Assembly (NCBI GenBank): GCA_002224055.1
Contig: AZLU01000033.1
Span: forward strand, 1 to 64,000
Length of the DNA stretch: 64,000 bases
Reading direction: 5' to 3'
Origin: Pezizomycotina sp. ARF18
Taxonomy: Eukaryota; Ascomycota
A program made the position numbers and the translations under genes. The notes beneath the pieces are model-generated. The model did not search any database, had not been told where the DNA came from, and saw only the letters and a program-made list of their open reading frames with translations. This document shows, one piece after another, positions 12,336 to 27,038 of this stretch (position 1 is its first letter; each line of letters opens with the position of its first letter).

Positions 12336-13400
12336 ATGAGTAACAGTCGGATGGCGCCTCTACAATTCTCTGTAGGCGAAGAAGTTCCTCTTCTCGTGTG
12401 TTTTATATATTCAGCGAGACTAATTCCTTCTATAACTTGTTTCAGCGACTCGTGCGGTTCAATTCTCGGGCGGACCGGTCTACGGCGAAGCAATTCTCCC
12501 TCAAGGCCAGACCGACTGCTCCGTCGTAGAACAGGCCAAGTTGATCGAGCTCGATGAACCCGATAATCCTTTTGCTGGTGGGCGCGTGACCGATAAGGTC
12601 GTAACCGTCCCACGGAATTCGATACTAGAACCCATAACGAGATCTACCGTGGGAACAGTCCGCTGCCTCGGACTGAACTACGCCAACCACGCAAAGGAGA
12701 CGAACATGACTATCCCGAAGGACCCGTCCTGTTCTACAAACCGCGGACGGCGATCTGCGGTACAGGTACCCCGATCACCGTATCGAAAATGTTCCAGGAG
12801 GATGATACCCTGGACTACGAAGTCGAGCTGGTGGTCGTCATTGGGAAAGAAGGGAGGAATATCTCTGTTTCTAGCGCGCTGGAGTACGTATTCGGTACAC
12901 CGCTGGTAACGACGTTAGCCACCGCGAGTGGCAAATTCAAAAGGGGTCTGGGCAGTGGAATATAGGTAAAGGGTGCGATAATTGGGCACCTATTGGCCCC
13001 GCGATTGTAGGGAGAGATGTTATCCCCGATCCGCAAAAGCTGAGGGTTATGACGAAGGTAAACGGAAGGTTATGCAGGATAGCAATACCGCGGTACGTAT
13101 TCATGTTTTTCTTTTCAGACGTAATAGTCGATTTGAGGAAGCTAATTTTCGGGGTTTTTTTTTTTTTTTTTTTTAGGATATGATATTTGGCGTCGCACAC
13201 ACGATATCGTTCTTGAGCCAGGGAACGACGCTCATGCCGGCGACCTAATCTTCACCGGGACACCGGAGGGTGTCGGCATGAGTAGGAAACCACAACTTTT
13301 CCTAAAACATGGCGACGAAGTGGAGGTATATATTGATAAGATTGGTAGCATCAAGAATAAAGTCGAGCACGAAAAAGGGTCGCCGAAAGCAAAGCTTTGA
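12336..13400 (+). CDS. fumarylacetoacetate hydrolase (FAH) family protein, FAHD1/Fmp41-like
   Basis: Belongs to the FAH fold of Mg2+/Mn2+-dependent hydrolases and decarboxylases acting on acylpyruvates and related C-C bonds. The start [12 protein letters not shown] is followed by an intron (about 12372-12447) and RLVRF, the usual family opening. Conserved blocks are [38 protein letters not shown], the metal-binding [50 protein letters not shown], and the C-terminal [13 protein letters not shown] with [19 protein letters not shown]. An intron with a long T run lies near 13099-13176. The length matches other fungal members (about 290-310 aa). Frame changes after SNFT/GPVY, before DPVLFYKP and at the EYVFG/YTAG junction look like indels. 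A mitochondrial location is possible but not shown. Converges on the dipeptidase with a 180 bp gap. Confidence 0.88.
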
Positions 13401-13580
13401 AAGGAACAAGCTAATTGTACAATATGCTGCAAACATATGCAAAGCACATAGATTAATTTACAGGCGCATTCATATATAGAATTCGATCTGAATCAAATAC
13501 CAACAAAATATAAGAAATAGCCCTGCGAAGGATATCGTGCGGTAAACATATACCAAAAAAAAAAAAAATAGGACATAATA

Positions 13581-15445
13581 CTATAGCTCCCGCATTCCGA
13601 ACCCTGTTTTGATATCGTCCTCCAACACCCAATCCGTGCCTTCGTTCCGCATTTTCCTAGCGACAACCTCGACTTCTTCCCAAACCTTCAGCAAATTCTC
13701 TCCCGCAATGCCTCGGGCTTGTGCATCGGTAATATTCCTCTTCAAAAGCTCTTTGAAGAGATCTGGCATTCGAGATACATCCTCGAGGCCCTTCGGCGCG
13801 GCATCCATACCGTCAAAATCCGTGCCGATGCCTACGTGCTCGAAGCCGATCCTATTGCCAATGTGCATGATGTGATCCGCTACATCGTTCAGCTCAGAGT
13901 CTTCCGGTCTCCTATCCTTCCCGTCTTTGTCTTTCCCGCAGCGAACAAAGTCAGGTACGAACGTAACCATACGACGCCGCCGTTGCCCTTGACGTGTCGA
14001 GGACATCATCGGGAACATTGCGTGAGTGCGGGCAGACTGCTTTAGCGCCAGAATGGCTGAAAATGACAGGCGCTTTGGATACGGCCAATGCGTCGCGCAT
14101 GGTCTCCGGGGAAACGTGCGCAAGATCGACCATCATACCAAGCCGGTTCATCTCGTGTATCAGGTCCCTCCCATCTTTCGGGTTTAATCCACCCCAGCGG
14201 GGCCCACTCGGTGAAACCTGCGACCCATAGCAAAATGAAAAGCAAATTAAATTCTACATTCAAAACACAACCAATCACGAAAAAACCAATGAAAGGGATG
14301 ACCTACATTAGCATCCGCATACTTTGTATTGCAATTATGCGTTAGCGTCATGTACCTCGCTCCAAGCTCGTAGTAGAGCCTAAGCGTCGCCGGCGAATTC
14401 CCGATCTGATGCGAACCTCAACCCCCAACATGCTCGCAATTTTTCCTTGCTTTCTGAAAATCTTGCGGACATCGGACGGTATCTTTGCAAAAGCGAACTG
14501 GCCGTTCCACTTGTCTACGATGCGATGGACCACATCAATCTGCTGTAAGGTGTCATGTACACTCTTGTGGTAGTTCTCGTCGGAAAAGTCCGTGTCGTTC
14601 TGAGGGCAGCTGACATAAACTGACCAGAAGGCGCCGCCGTAGCGTCCCTCGCGAAGTCGTGGAATGTCCTGCGGGGTTGCGTTAGTTGGAATCTTAACAT
14701 CTCAACAGATTTCTTCCCCAACCTTTTCGATCAAGCGGTTATAAAGATAAAAAAGAAAGAAAACTAAGGCAGCAAGTGAAGAGGAAGAAGGGAAAAACAA
14801 AATTGTGGAGGGTAAATAGATTGACATACAACATGCCCAAGTAATGAGCCATTTTCGAATTTATTGGGGAACTCGGTCTCGTATATTTTGTCCCCGTAAA
14901 AGCCGCGGACGAGCATCGGTAGGTCTATAGCAATATAAAAAAAAAATCAATACGTGCGCTGTATTATCAGTGTAGTACATATGAAGGAGCCCACCGTTAT
15001 GTCCGTCTGAAATCGTCATTGTTAGCTTCAATATTCCCCTAAAAGTATTATTATAAAGTTACTTTATATTGAGAATGGATATTCGACATACCGATTAGAG
15101 GCGACATCGTCAATACGTATTTTACCCTTTCGTCAATGGACAACTTTGCCCGCCTCCACCTCCAGGGAAGCAGCCAAGGAAATGCGTCGTTGCTTAGGAT
15201 CATCGCGAGGAATGGTTGTAGGAACACTAGGAGCAATATTACGGGTAGGATCGTGTAGAATTTCCGCCTGAATCTCGTGTAAGGTTTCCTGCGACCCAGC
15301 TGCAATACCGCTATTTCGGGGTTCGGGCGTTGCGATACAGTATCGCCTTGTTCAATGGCCATCGCCCATGCACGTTCGCAGCGCGCGCGTTGTCGTCCGG
15401 CGGGGGTTCCGCCTGGGGAAGGAGCGGCGAACTCTCGCTCGCCAT
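13581..15445 (-). CDS. membrane dipeptidase, peptidase family M19
   Basis: Renal-dipeptidase-type zinc enzyme that cleaves dipeptides. The start [18 protein letters not shown] is followed by a basic stretch and one membrane segment ([19 protein letters not shown]), so it is probably a type II membrane protein facing the vacuole or outside. The DGHND metal site is assembled across an intron (GGACATAAC G|gt...tatag|AC). Then come [135 protein letters not shown] and [14 protein letters not shown]. The His residues in DLAH and SHSGA...H and the final Asp in GTDFDG are family metal or substrate ligands. Five or so short introns. Frame changes occur in the N-terminus and after SMLGVE; a shorter start at 15362 in the later frame is possible but loses a plausible N-terminus. 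Confidence 0.9.
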
Positions 15446-16439
15446 TGCTGTATCACAAAGTACGGTCCAGAGGGGTTAGTATCTCGTGGTCGACCGTTGG
15501 TAATGGTGTAACTCAAAGTATGCGCAAATCTTTCCCCCTCCCTTTGAAAGTGGGTGGCGTTGAGAGTGATGGTGCGTGGATTGGGGAAAAGGGTATTTCC
15601 GTGTTATTATTTCTTGTTGTGTCGCAACGGAACGGCGGACAAATCCGCTTGGTTAAAAATCAATGACGAATAGCGCAGGTGCTGCAACGACCTAACGGAA
15701 TGATTATTGGCCCACCGCCGCCGATGATTTCTGTCTGCCCACACAAAGTTCTAGTCCGTTCCGCACCAGGTATTCCCAGACACTCGCGTGTGAAGGACAA
15801 GCCAACAAGCCCACGGCCTAAGCTTTGAGGCTTAATTCCATTCTTTTCAAATCCTTATTTCGTGTGACAGAAAGACCCGTGATCTTGGAACGTTAAATGA
15901 ACCTTGGAGACGATGAACTATCGTGTTACCAAATGATGAAGGCTTGTGAAATAGTGTTAGGTCCTTTAAACAAGACGCGTTCAGGAAGGATGCTCTGAGC
16001 CTGCTTATGGAAAAAACCATTATATTCAATTGAATTCAAAGAGGACCTATCTGGGTCCATTTTGTAAAGCTATAGAAATGCCAACGCTATCCTTGGAAAA
16101 GGTATCAATAAGGTCAAGGCTTGATAATTGAAAGTAAAGAAGGCATTGCCTTGAGGTACTAATAGTAAGGAGGAGAAAAAAAAGAAAAAAACAATCTATA
16201 CTTATGTGTAAGTATAGAAAGAGAAAGGTCAATACAAAGATATATGACTAGTTTAACCATGAAAACCGTCTACGTATATATGTACCAGCTGAAAAGCATG
16301 CAAGGAAGGATATAGGAAGAACGATAGCAACTGTGAATTTTGTACAAAAAGGATTCAAGAAAGAGTAATAATATCAAATGCTTTTGGAGACCATATAAGT
16401 AATTTGTACTGCAAGAAAACAAATTCAACAATTCCCCGT

Positions 16440-16476
<37 letters not shown>

Positions 16477-16568
16477 CCAAACGCGACTGTTTTTTCTGAT
16501 TCATGTGCACCGTACCCATATAACTAACGCCGTTGAGGATATCTTTCTCATGTATAGATTGTATATAT
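15446..16568. other. intergenic, no gene seen
   Basis: Lies between two minus-strand genes, so it should hold the dipeptidase promoter and the 3' flank of the serine dehydratase gene. It contains a T-run/A-run pair at 16439-16476. Open frames are short and have no family resemblance. Confidence 0.5.
16439..16476. repeat. inverted homopolymer pair T21-A17
   Basis: A run of about 21 T is followed directly by about 17 A, so the site is a perfect palindrome able to fold back on itself. Similar pairs are at 22585-22608, 58834-58859 and 62939-62989. Confidence 0.9.
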
Positions 16569-17945
16569 TTAAATAATGACGGTGTGCGAGCTTGGAACAT
16601 CTAGGTCAGTCATCTCAGCTGCGCATGTCGTAACCGGTTGTTCACTACCGTTGGTAGTTCCTGTTGTTTGTTTGACCAACTTGGCCGCTGCTATCTTGTT
16701 CCAAGCAGCCTTCGCCGTTCCAAGCATTTCGAGAGTGACGTTAGAGCCTATAGTTAAGTTTTTTAGCTTGGACTTTCTCGCTTAAAGTTAATAGCAGACG
16801 CGAGGGTGTTTGTTGGGCATACCACCACAAACAACCACCACTACCAAGCTATCTTCCGTGAGCTCAGGAATTTCTTGCGGAGCACACCGTTGTAACAAGT
16901 AGCAACGCTAACTCCGCAGGCATTTTCGACCAGCAGGCGCTCATCGTCTGCTAGCCTCCAGCAGCCCATCATGGCTTCGTCGTCGCTGAGGACGGCGCTG
17001 CGGACGTCAAAACCAGCGTCTTTACCCCCATTCTTGGCCAGCTCCCAAGTTTCTCGGAGATGCGCCTGGCACCGAGGAGGTAGCTGCGGATGTAATACGG
17101 GGCAAGGTGTGGTGTGTTCCGAGTTTAAGCGAGGTGGCGAGGAATCCGCACCGTCGGTTTCAACGGCGAGGACGGGACCTTGTCCCAACCGTAATGACGG
17201 AGCCAAAAGAACACCATTAAGAAGCCCGCCGCCCCTACCGAAAGGACAATGGCGTCGGAACGGAATGATCACGTGGAAGCTGGAAACTATCTCGTCCACT
17301 ATGGATGAGTTCCTTCCCAACATATTCATGGTCAAATGGAGGACAGTAAACGGCGTTGTCATCCCCAGCAATCATCTCGCGGAGGAAGTCGTCAGCCTCC
17401 TTCCAGCTAGCGCCGTGGACGAAGACCTTAGCATCAGCTCCGCGGATCTTCGCGCGCATAAGCTCCGAGGTTGCTTCTGGAACGACGACTGTAGCCTTAC
17501 GCCCGATGCTCTTAGCAGCAGTGGCACAGGCTAGCCAGCGTTACCTCCCGAAGAGGAGTAGAAGTGGGCTTTTGAAGGGTTGGATGGTTCTCGAGCGATC
17601 TAAGACACATGTTACGAGTCCTCTACAATATTATGATAGTTTCCGTTAGTAAAACCCTCCAATCGCAGCTGCAGGAAGCAATGCATATCGAAAGGAGATG
17701 TCTCTCATTCTTACCTCGATTTGAATGAGCCTCCGGGTTGAAGAAGGTCGAGTTTCATATATACCTTGCTGCAGATAGAAACGAATAAGTTAGCAATGCT
17801 TCCTCTCAATTGCGAATAAACTAGCAGAAGTAAATAGCTCATACCATCCAGCTGCATTTGACAGCGCTTTGGAGCGCGTGAGAGGGTCTTAACCCATGGT
17901 TGGCTGAACTGGGGCCCGTCTGCTTGGTGGCTCAGGGACGGTCAT
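16569..17945 (-). CDS. L-serine dehydratase (PLP fold type II), Cha1/SDS-like
   Basis: Pyridoxal-phosphate enzyme that deaminates L-serine (and often threonine) to pyruvate and ammonia. Blocks in order: PWVKTPLTRSKALSNAAG, then across an intron KVYMKLDLLQPGGSFKSR, where the Lys of SFKSR is the Schiff-base residue; GLACATAAKSIGRKATVVVP; AKIRGADAKVFVHGASWKEA; FLREMIAGDDNAVYCPPFDH; GLLNGVLLG near the glycine-rich phosphate loop; HLRETWELAKNGGKDAGFDV; VLSDDEAMMGCWRLADDERL; and ENACGVSVATCYNG. After EDSLVVVVVCGG an intron (GTATGC...CTATAG) leads to a C-terminal tail starting SNVTLEMLGTAKAAW. The start is MTVPEPPSRRAP at 17945, with a frame slip just before PWVKTP. Other slips lie around 17100-17260. 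The length is in the family's usual range (about 340-380 aa). Confidence 0.9.
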
Positions 17946-19417
17946 GTTGAATGATTGCGGTTGGCAGTTGTGAATGAGAGGTCTAACTCAATTGAACCAA
18001 TTGGACTTTTTTTTTTATAAATATTATCAATTCGAAGATATATGTTCGGATAGCGAGAGCAATGATATGATTCGTCTTTGAGTGGAGTGAAGATAGTATG
18101 TCTATAACTACTTTCAGGACGCAGCCTGAACGATTTTCTGGGGAGGAGGCCGGACTATATATTTGAACCCAGCTATCCTTAAGGATTCATGTTTCTTTAT
18201 TTCTGTTGTACTGCCTTATCCAAGCAAAGAAAAGTATCTGATAAACCACGGATGGAACGGCCTTCCGCCTTCCTCGACGTTTGGAGGCTACCTATCAGTA
18301 GCTACCTTGAGGACGTATTCACGGTACATGTACCGTACTTTAATGGATGTTTGCGTGAATCCTGGCATAGAGGAAGAATTCTCGATAGCGAATTATTTTT
18401 TTCTTTCTTTTTTTTTTTATACCTCCACTCTTTTTTTTCTTTTTTTAATCGCAGCCTAGATCAAAGCAACTGCCGCCCGTAACAATACCTTTTCACTCAC
18501 ACACTAGGTAACGAAATTTGTTCTATAGACTGTAACTCTTTAGAGCTATCCAAATACGATTCAAATCTTTCCTTCTACGTCCTCTTTCAAAGCTGTTGCT
18601 GTCCTTTTCTCTCTACGAAAACCCCCAATCATTTTTCTTCACCATCGCATCCAGTACGGTACGAGCTGATTTCTGCAAGCAAGCAAGGTCCTACTGCTAA
18701 AACCATGCTGGGAGTATCAATTCGTCTTTATTCCACGGATAATGTCATACTTCCACGAATTGACGATACATCTTCAACAGTATATAACCTGTCCAACAAA
18801 AAAAAAAAGAAAAAGAAAACAAATCGAGAGAGAAAAAACCACCTTTCACACATTATATACGAAGCGTCGCATTGGAGGCTATTGCCCGGCTAGTTTCATT
18901 TCTCTTTTCTTTTTTCACCTTAGAAATACTGGCCATGAGATAAAAATACACCGGCCCTTCAAATAAGCTTACCGCAAGCACGGGGGGTTAATAATACACA
19001 ATCATTGGTATTACCTAACTTGGTGGGATAGAGCACTGGGGCGGCGCAACCGCCGCCGCAAACCCCCAAGCATTGCTTTAAACCTGACACGGAAAATCTA
19101 TCACCTAAAAATATGCAGGGGAAGTCGAAAAATGGAAAAAAAAGAAAAGAAGTCTGGAAGGATGTTTTATTTATTATTTATTAGGGAAGAAAAAAAACGG
19201 TGAGTGAGTTCCTTGATAGCTATGGGATGGATTTGATAAAACGGGTATTAGACGATTTTGTTGGAACGGCCACATCCCGAGTGCAGCAAGCTTGAGGACA
19301 TCGCAGATCTTTAGATTAAAAAAAAAAAAAAAAAAAGGTAAAGGAAAACCCTTCCAGTTGCTTCCTCCCTCCCTGTAGGTTGAAATGCTGATTATAAGAT
19401 CCATTTCTTTTCTTGCT
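17946..19417. other. intergenic, pyrimidine-rich, no gene seen
   Basis: The DNA is AT-rich with T and C/T runs around 18400-18460 and 18590-18640. A strong GC hairpin stands out at 19040-19057. No open frame resembles a known protein. Confidence 0.5.
19040..19057. other. GC-rich hairpin in AT-rich DNA
   Basis: A 7-bp stem (GGCGGCG pairing with CGCCGCC) closes a CAAC loop. The neighbouring GTGGGATAGAGCACTG gives a vague tRNA D-arm look, but no acceptor, anticodon or T arm can be built. Role unknown. Confidence 0.5.
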
Positions 19418-19850
19418 TCACAGATTACTTGTTCGTTTTGATTTTAAACTTTCATCATAGGGCTTGCGATACTCGTTCAGGATGCTCAATGCGAAATCGA
19501 CAATGCGAAAAGGAAATTCCCCGGGGGGAAGATGCTTTTCAACCTTGGAGAGCAGATTAGAGCATGCTGACATTCGGGATTGGTCCGAAAATTGGAGAAT
19601 GCGACGGCGCTCATTCATGTTTGCGCTTGTCTTAAAATCTGGCGTTCTCCAAGTATCTCAGCTTCACAATGGGATATTGCTACAAAAACCGCGTGATGCG
19701 GTTGTTGGTTACTAGAGGAAAAGAAAAGGGAAATTTTTTGTTCCTATGGAGCTCAAGTTCTCCAGCGGTCGTCAAGTAGGAACTAGGCCGTCACAAACGG
19801 CAGCTTTCCACGCGGACGCCGCCCAAAAATAAATAAATAAATAAATAAAA

Positions 19851-19881
<31 letters not shown>

Positions 19882-20110
19882 AAAGCCACGAAGAAGCAAA
19901 GACGTACCGAGCTATTTTAACGACTCAACTTTTTTTTTTCGACTTCGTATTATGCATTCCTTTGAGAAAGAAAAAGAAACAAAAGCGAATAAGAACCTTC
20001 CCCCACTTGTCCCACATTTGGCGAAATATGAATTTATAGGGTAATCTATAGGGTAATAGATTCGAAAGACTGACGTTGACGCCTGGGAACTCCTCCGTCA
20101 GACCCGAAGA
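19418..20110 (-). CDS. possible unidentified gene (fragments)
   Basis: Weak call. Two minus-strand segments look more protein-like than the AT-rich DNA around them: about 19990-20110 (LTEEFPGVNVSLSNLLPY and KFIFRQMWDKWGKVLIR) and 19418-19618 (MNERRRILQFSDQSRMSACS, then HLPPGEFPFRIVDFALSILN and EYRKPYDESL). The second has an ATG and a stop. They are separated by a TAAA microsatellite at 19825-19882, which would have to lie in an intron if they belong together. I do not recognise the family. The whole could be noise, or the downstream part alone could be a short gene. Confidence 0.22.
19825..19882. repeat. TAAA tetranucleotide microsatellite
   Basis: About 14 near-perfect AAAT/TAAA units. It is the same motif class as the TTTA array at 8606-8722. 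Confidence 0.85.
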
Positions 20111-20639
20111 GAAATAGAAAAATAAAATTTTCAATATATAAGTTTTTTTTTTTTTGGGAGAATACGACCTACGGTATGTTCCCAAGGTACAAGGAAAGGA
20201 AACTGTTGAGTACCACTCACGACGACGGCTACTGGCCTCCGAAACAATAGTTTTGAAGCTCTATATACTAGCTTTATTCTTATTTACACCAGATCCTTTT
20301 TTAGTTCATCGGGTAAGTTCGGAATCATCGCCTGTATTCTTGTTTTAATACTGCAGAAGAACTTGAGTTAAGGTACATATTTGATGTGACAAACGATATT
20401 GCAATTGATCTCATGAATTGCGTTGATGGCTGTTTTTATTTTTTCCGAGGTCGAGGACAAATAGCTTCCAGCATGGCTGACCAAATTTGGAGACAAGGAG
20501 CTAAGAAGACTAGGCTAATGGCAGAACTATCTTCCCGCAACATAGCGACCTACTATATACGATAATTTGACACGATGAGAAGCGCTAAAAAAAATATCGC
20601 AAGAGGGGTATCACAAACATTATGTTTTAGTCGTTAAAT

Positions 20640-22366
20640 ATGGAGAATGAAGTTGGAACAGTGAGGAAAATTTGGTAAACGGTCGTAAAAAGATATATTT
20701 AACCCGTATATCCAGGATCTCCTCATCTTCATACCTATATCCTGCAGGGTATCGGATTCATCGAGATCATCTCCCTCAAAGCAGACCGTAATGTCTTCCG
20801 TAGCGAGATTCCGCTCACGGCGGAGGCGATCGACCAAGTCCTTGATTTGTGAAGTCTATTTTGGGAAAGACAAGAAAGTATGGGGAAGAGTAAGCCAATG
20901 TTAGTTTCTATCCATTCAAAGGCATTAGATGCGATTTAAAAAACTTAATATGATGTAGATAACGTACGATTCGATCTGAACGGAGAGCTGTTCAAATACT
21001 TTGCCTCGGAGCTTAACCGTGACAATATTCGAATTAATCCGCATCTTCGAGGGCCTCGTCGCCAGAGATTCCGGAATTCGCATCATCGTTTTCGGCGAGC
21101 TTGGTCTCGCTCGTATTCTCTCTACGGGCGTGGAAATCCGCCTTGAACCTGTTATATATCGCATATATCAGTATAAGAATTGCTATCAGGTAATGGAGAA
21201 AAGATCTCCCGGATAATCTTGAGACGGGAGAGAATGCATACATAGCCTCGAAAACAGCTCTGTTCTGGCCATCCACTCCTAAATCAAGCTCCTGTCCCGG
21301 TTTGTGGGTACCGGTAATCGTCCGCTTCTCCACTCCTCCTTGTCAACGTATACGGTTCCTGTCGGGTTCACCTTCACTTTGAGACCTTTGCAACTTGAGG
21401 AATCGTATACTTGAAGATTACCCCGCCATACGAGAATCAGTTCCGACTTTTGGTCGTTGCTAAGCCCTTGGATCTTAGCCAAGCTTGCCTTACATCTCCT
21501 AGCGGCTGGCCCAATCTGCGCTTGAATACCACTGGCTTCGTATTCGGAATCATAGAAACTATCAGGATATTAATTATAGGCTCGTCTTCGGGAAGACTCG
21601 GGGATATGCCTGCAGTTGAAGTATTTGACATCGAAGTTGTGCCGGGTGCGGCTTTGGCTCTTAAAGCCGCCCTACGCGCTCTCACCCGAGCTGCGAGCTC
21701 CGGGTCCAAGTCAATTGGTTGTTCAGTAACAATCTCGATGTCGTCTATATCCTGCTTCGATGTTGCGGATTTACTGGCGGACTTTCCGCCGACGAGAACG
21801 CAATTGTCACTCCTGTCACTGTTGCTGAAGCTTGGTCTTGACTTTTTTGTGGATCTCGTAGTACGGCGACTATTGAACTCATCCTCATCTTGAGAGACGA
21901 TAACTTCGCTGTTTTCGCTGTTTTATACTTTTATCAGCATCCTTTTAAACACACATTGTGGAAAAAGAGAAGGGAGTTAGACAACTGCTATACCTTTGTT
22001 CTGGGGTCTTTCTCTTCTTCCCCGGCGATAAAGATGCGACTTGGACGCCTTTCTCTCTGCTGATTTTTCTGCCTTTATCCTCTCCTCTTGTTTCTTCTTC
22101 AGCTTCATTTCCTTCTTCGAGTTCTCTTCCTCCTCTAGTAATTTTTGTTTCCGCTTGAGCTCTTCCTCGTGCTTTGCATGCTCAACCCGTAGCATTGACG
22201 CGTGGTTCGCCTTCGCCCGGCCGAAGAAGGCCAAATCATTGTCCTCCGCATCGGCCTCAGTCTTCTTCTTAGGTATCCGTCTCAAGATCGGCATTTTCTT
22301 CTTCGCAGGTTTCGGTGGCGGTGGTTTCTGAACATCTTCAAGCTCATCGTCGCTTGCGGTAGCCAT
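20640..22366 (-). CDS. Rad60/Esc2/NIP45-type SUMO-like domain protein
   Basis: Nuclear genome-stability factor of the RENi family, which has SUMO-like domains and works with the SUMO pathway and Smc5/6-linked repair. The start is MATASDDELEDVQKPPP. The N-terminal region is charged and low-complexity, with Lys/Glu-rich coiled coil at 22080-22200 (HEEELKRKQKLLEEEENSKK). A middle block reads DPELAARVRARRAALRAKA and EPIINILIVSMIPNTKPVVF with RLGQPLGDVRQAWL, matching the first SUMO-like domain. The last domain reads TVKLRGKVFEQLSVQIES, then KDLVDRLRRERNLATEDITV and CFEGDDLDESDTLQDIGYED, the Rad60-SLD pattern with its F-E-G-D-x-L-D signature. After DTLQDI the frame must slip to give YEDEEILDIRV. 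Several introns and slips. The exact stop is uncertain by tens of bases. I cannot tell whether the Esc2 or Rad60 name fits best. Confidence 0.78.
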
Positions 22367-23228
22367 GGTTGCGCCGAATGGCAGAATGGATATGTTTTGC
22401 GGATATTTTCTTATACGTCGGCTAACCGAATGAATCGTAAGAAGGAAAATATCGCAAACCGAGATGCCGTAGAACTGAGTAGCTAGCTGTGAGTTGATAA
22501 GGTAGTAATATAATAGATCATGCATTGACTTATACTCAACGAAAGTTTGGGGATTGGTGCGTAGAGGGAAAGGATGATGAAGACTTTTTTTTAAAAAAAA
22601 AAAAAAAAGAGGCAGAGAAAGAACGAGAAAGAGAGACAAGTTGAAAAATACGAACCCCAGGAAATTACCTTACATACACGTGACCACGAGATATAAAATC
22701 TTGGCTAACTGGGTTGTTAAACATATAGAGCTCCGGGTACTGTGGCTGAAAAAAAAAATAGGTAGGGCGCGACAGAGGTAAAAGCAGGCTTGAAGAGCTA
22801 CCAAGAGCATGAATATTCATAATTGATTCTCACATACTGTTCAGGAACGAGGCAGATGAGCAAATCTTTGAATCAATATCCGATGCAAGCCAATTCGAAA
22901 GTGTTTTTTTTTTGCAATAAATCGATAGCTAGCTGGCAACGAAGGACCTTACGTTTCGTAGCAGGATATGTTTATATATATGTAGAGAGCAGCACATGAT
23001 TTCCGAGACTGATAGACTGAAACGAAGATATCATTATATGAAAAACACAACCCGCTCATCATCTTCTTTCTGTCTCAAGGGCCGCTCCCTTTGGTGCTCT
23101 AGATCCAGGACTTGTAAATGCTTAAAATAAAATAAAATTAAATAACGAAAAACCACCAGAGGTTCCTTAACCATAATTTCAACGCCAGTAATTTATATTT
23201 TTTTTGTTTAAAAAAAAGGAAAAATGGT
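22367..23228. promoter_or_regulatory. promoter region of the Rad60-like gene and GFA1 3' flank
   Basis: Lies upstream of the Rad60-like start (reading leftward) and downstream of GFA1. It contains a T8-A16 inverted pair at 22585-22608 and an E-box-like CACGTGAC at 22677-22684. No gene seen. Confidence 0.45.
22677..22684 (-). promoter_or_regulatory. E-box, GTCACGTG (Cbf1/bHLH type)
   Basis: GTCACGTG on the minus strand fits the RTCACRTG consensus of Cbf1-type bHLH proteins. It sits about 310 bp upstream of the Rad60-like start codon. A single short site can occur by chance. Confidence 0.35.
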
Positions 23229-25785
<2,557 letters not shown>

Positions 25786-26737
25786 GATGAAGATGCTTTT
25801 CTCTGATGGTTTGGTATTAGAAATGGCTCTAGTAGAGATTGTTAGTTTCTGTGGGAGATGAGAAGATCTTCGAGGTCAATCGCGCAACAATGGGAACGGC
25901 GGACAATTAAATACTGATGTTCGAGGAACAGGTTCGTGGCAATAAATGAAAAGAAAGGCTAGTTCTTGAAAGATTTGTTTTAGGATAAGAAGAGCTCCGA
26001 AAGAAATCGTCTCTCCTGAAGTATACATGCAAAGCTAAAAAGATAACGGCGCAAGAAGAACACGTCTACAAACAGAACTTGGAAGCGAATGGAATGCAAA
26101 GGTATCGATAACAGCAAGTCTTTGACTGGTCAAGGGAAAGCTGTACAGGGAATTTTCTTTTTCTTTTACTCTCCCTAACTTATCAAACTGTTGGTGATAA
26201 TAGGAGCGTGGAGTAGATAGCTTGGTGGAAGCTTCCGCAAACAGGACAGCTTGACAGCAACAAAGCTGAAAAAGATTAAATAAGACAGGATAACAGACCA
26301 GAGGGGATAAGAGGAATCTACGACTGAAAAGAAAACAATGTGCAATCTGATAAAATCGAGTGCGAATAGATTTGAAGCAGTGAATCGGTATTACTTACTA
26401 GATTGACGGAGGTGGACTGGTAGATATCAACTGAGGTAGAGAGCTTTGGCTGAGGTGGAGAATGGGGGGGGGAGAAAAATTCGTAAAGGCGGAGGTCAAA
26501 AAGAAATAAACAAAAATTTGGAAGCTTCTGCCGCGGGGAATTTTATAACAGAAAAAGTAAAAAGAGCAGTAATATCAAAAAACTCTCTCCAGCTAAGTTA
26601 TTTTAGACTTAATCAACAAAGTCAATTGCTGACCTGACTTGCGGGGGAAGCTGAACAAAACTTTGGAAATCAGACAAATGAATGAATAAATACGTCGATG
26701 GCAGGAATTAAATAAAGAAGGGAGCGTAGATACCCTT

Positions 26738-26745
26738 CTTATATA
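26738..26745 (-). promoter_or_regulatory. TATA box candidate for GFA1
   Basis: TATATAAG on the minus strand is set in GC-richer flanks (CGGC before, AAGGG after), as expected for a real TATA element. It lies about 950 bp upstream of the GFA1 ATG, so it implies a long, probably spliced 5' leader. Confidence 0.45.
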
Positions 26746-27005
26746 GCCGGGCTGTTATTTCTCGATGGCTGTTTCTCTCCTCTTCTTGGAGGCTTTTTTT
26801 TTCCCCCAATTCTGTCCTTTCTTTACTTTTTTTTTCTCTTTCTTCTCACAACTTCCATGTAGCTTGACCAGCTAAAGCGATATAGATATCTACATCTGCT
26901 CCCGAGGGTAAGATGTGGATCTTTCCCTCACACTCTCTCGGCGATGCCACTTTAGATGGAACGCGGTATTGCCTTCGAAAGATAGTCCCGCATGCGTCGC
27001 TCTTT

Positions 27006-27007
27006 AC

Positions 27008-27038
<31 letters not shown>
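27006..27038. repeat. CA then TA dinucleotide microsatellite
   Basis: About seven CA units run directly into about nine TA units. Intergenic. Confidence 0.85.

Noticed and set aside
19020-19085. GTGGGATAGAGCAC resembling a tRNA D arm
   Set aside because: The following GC hairpin has no 7-nt anticodon loop, and there is no T arm with GTTCRA.
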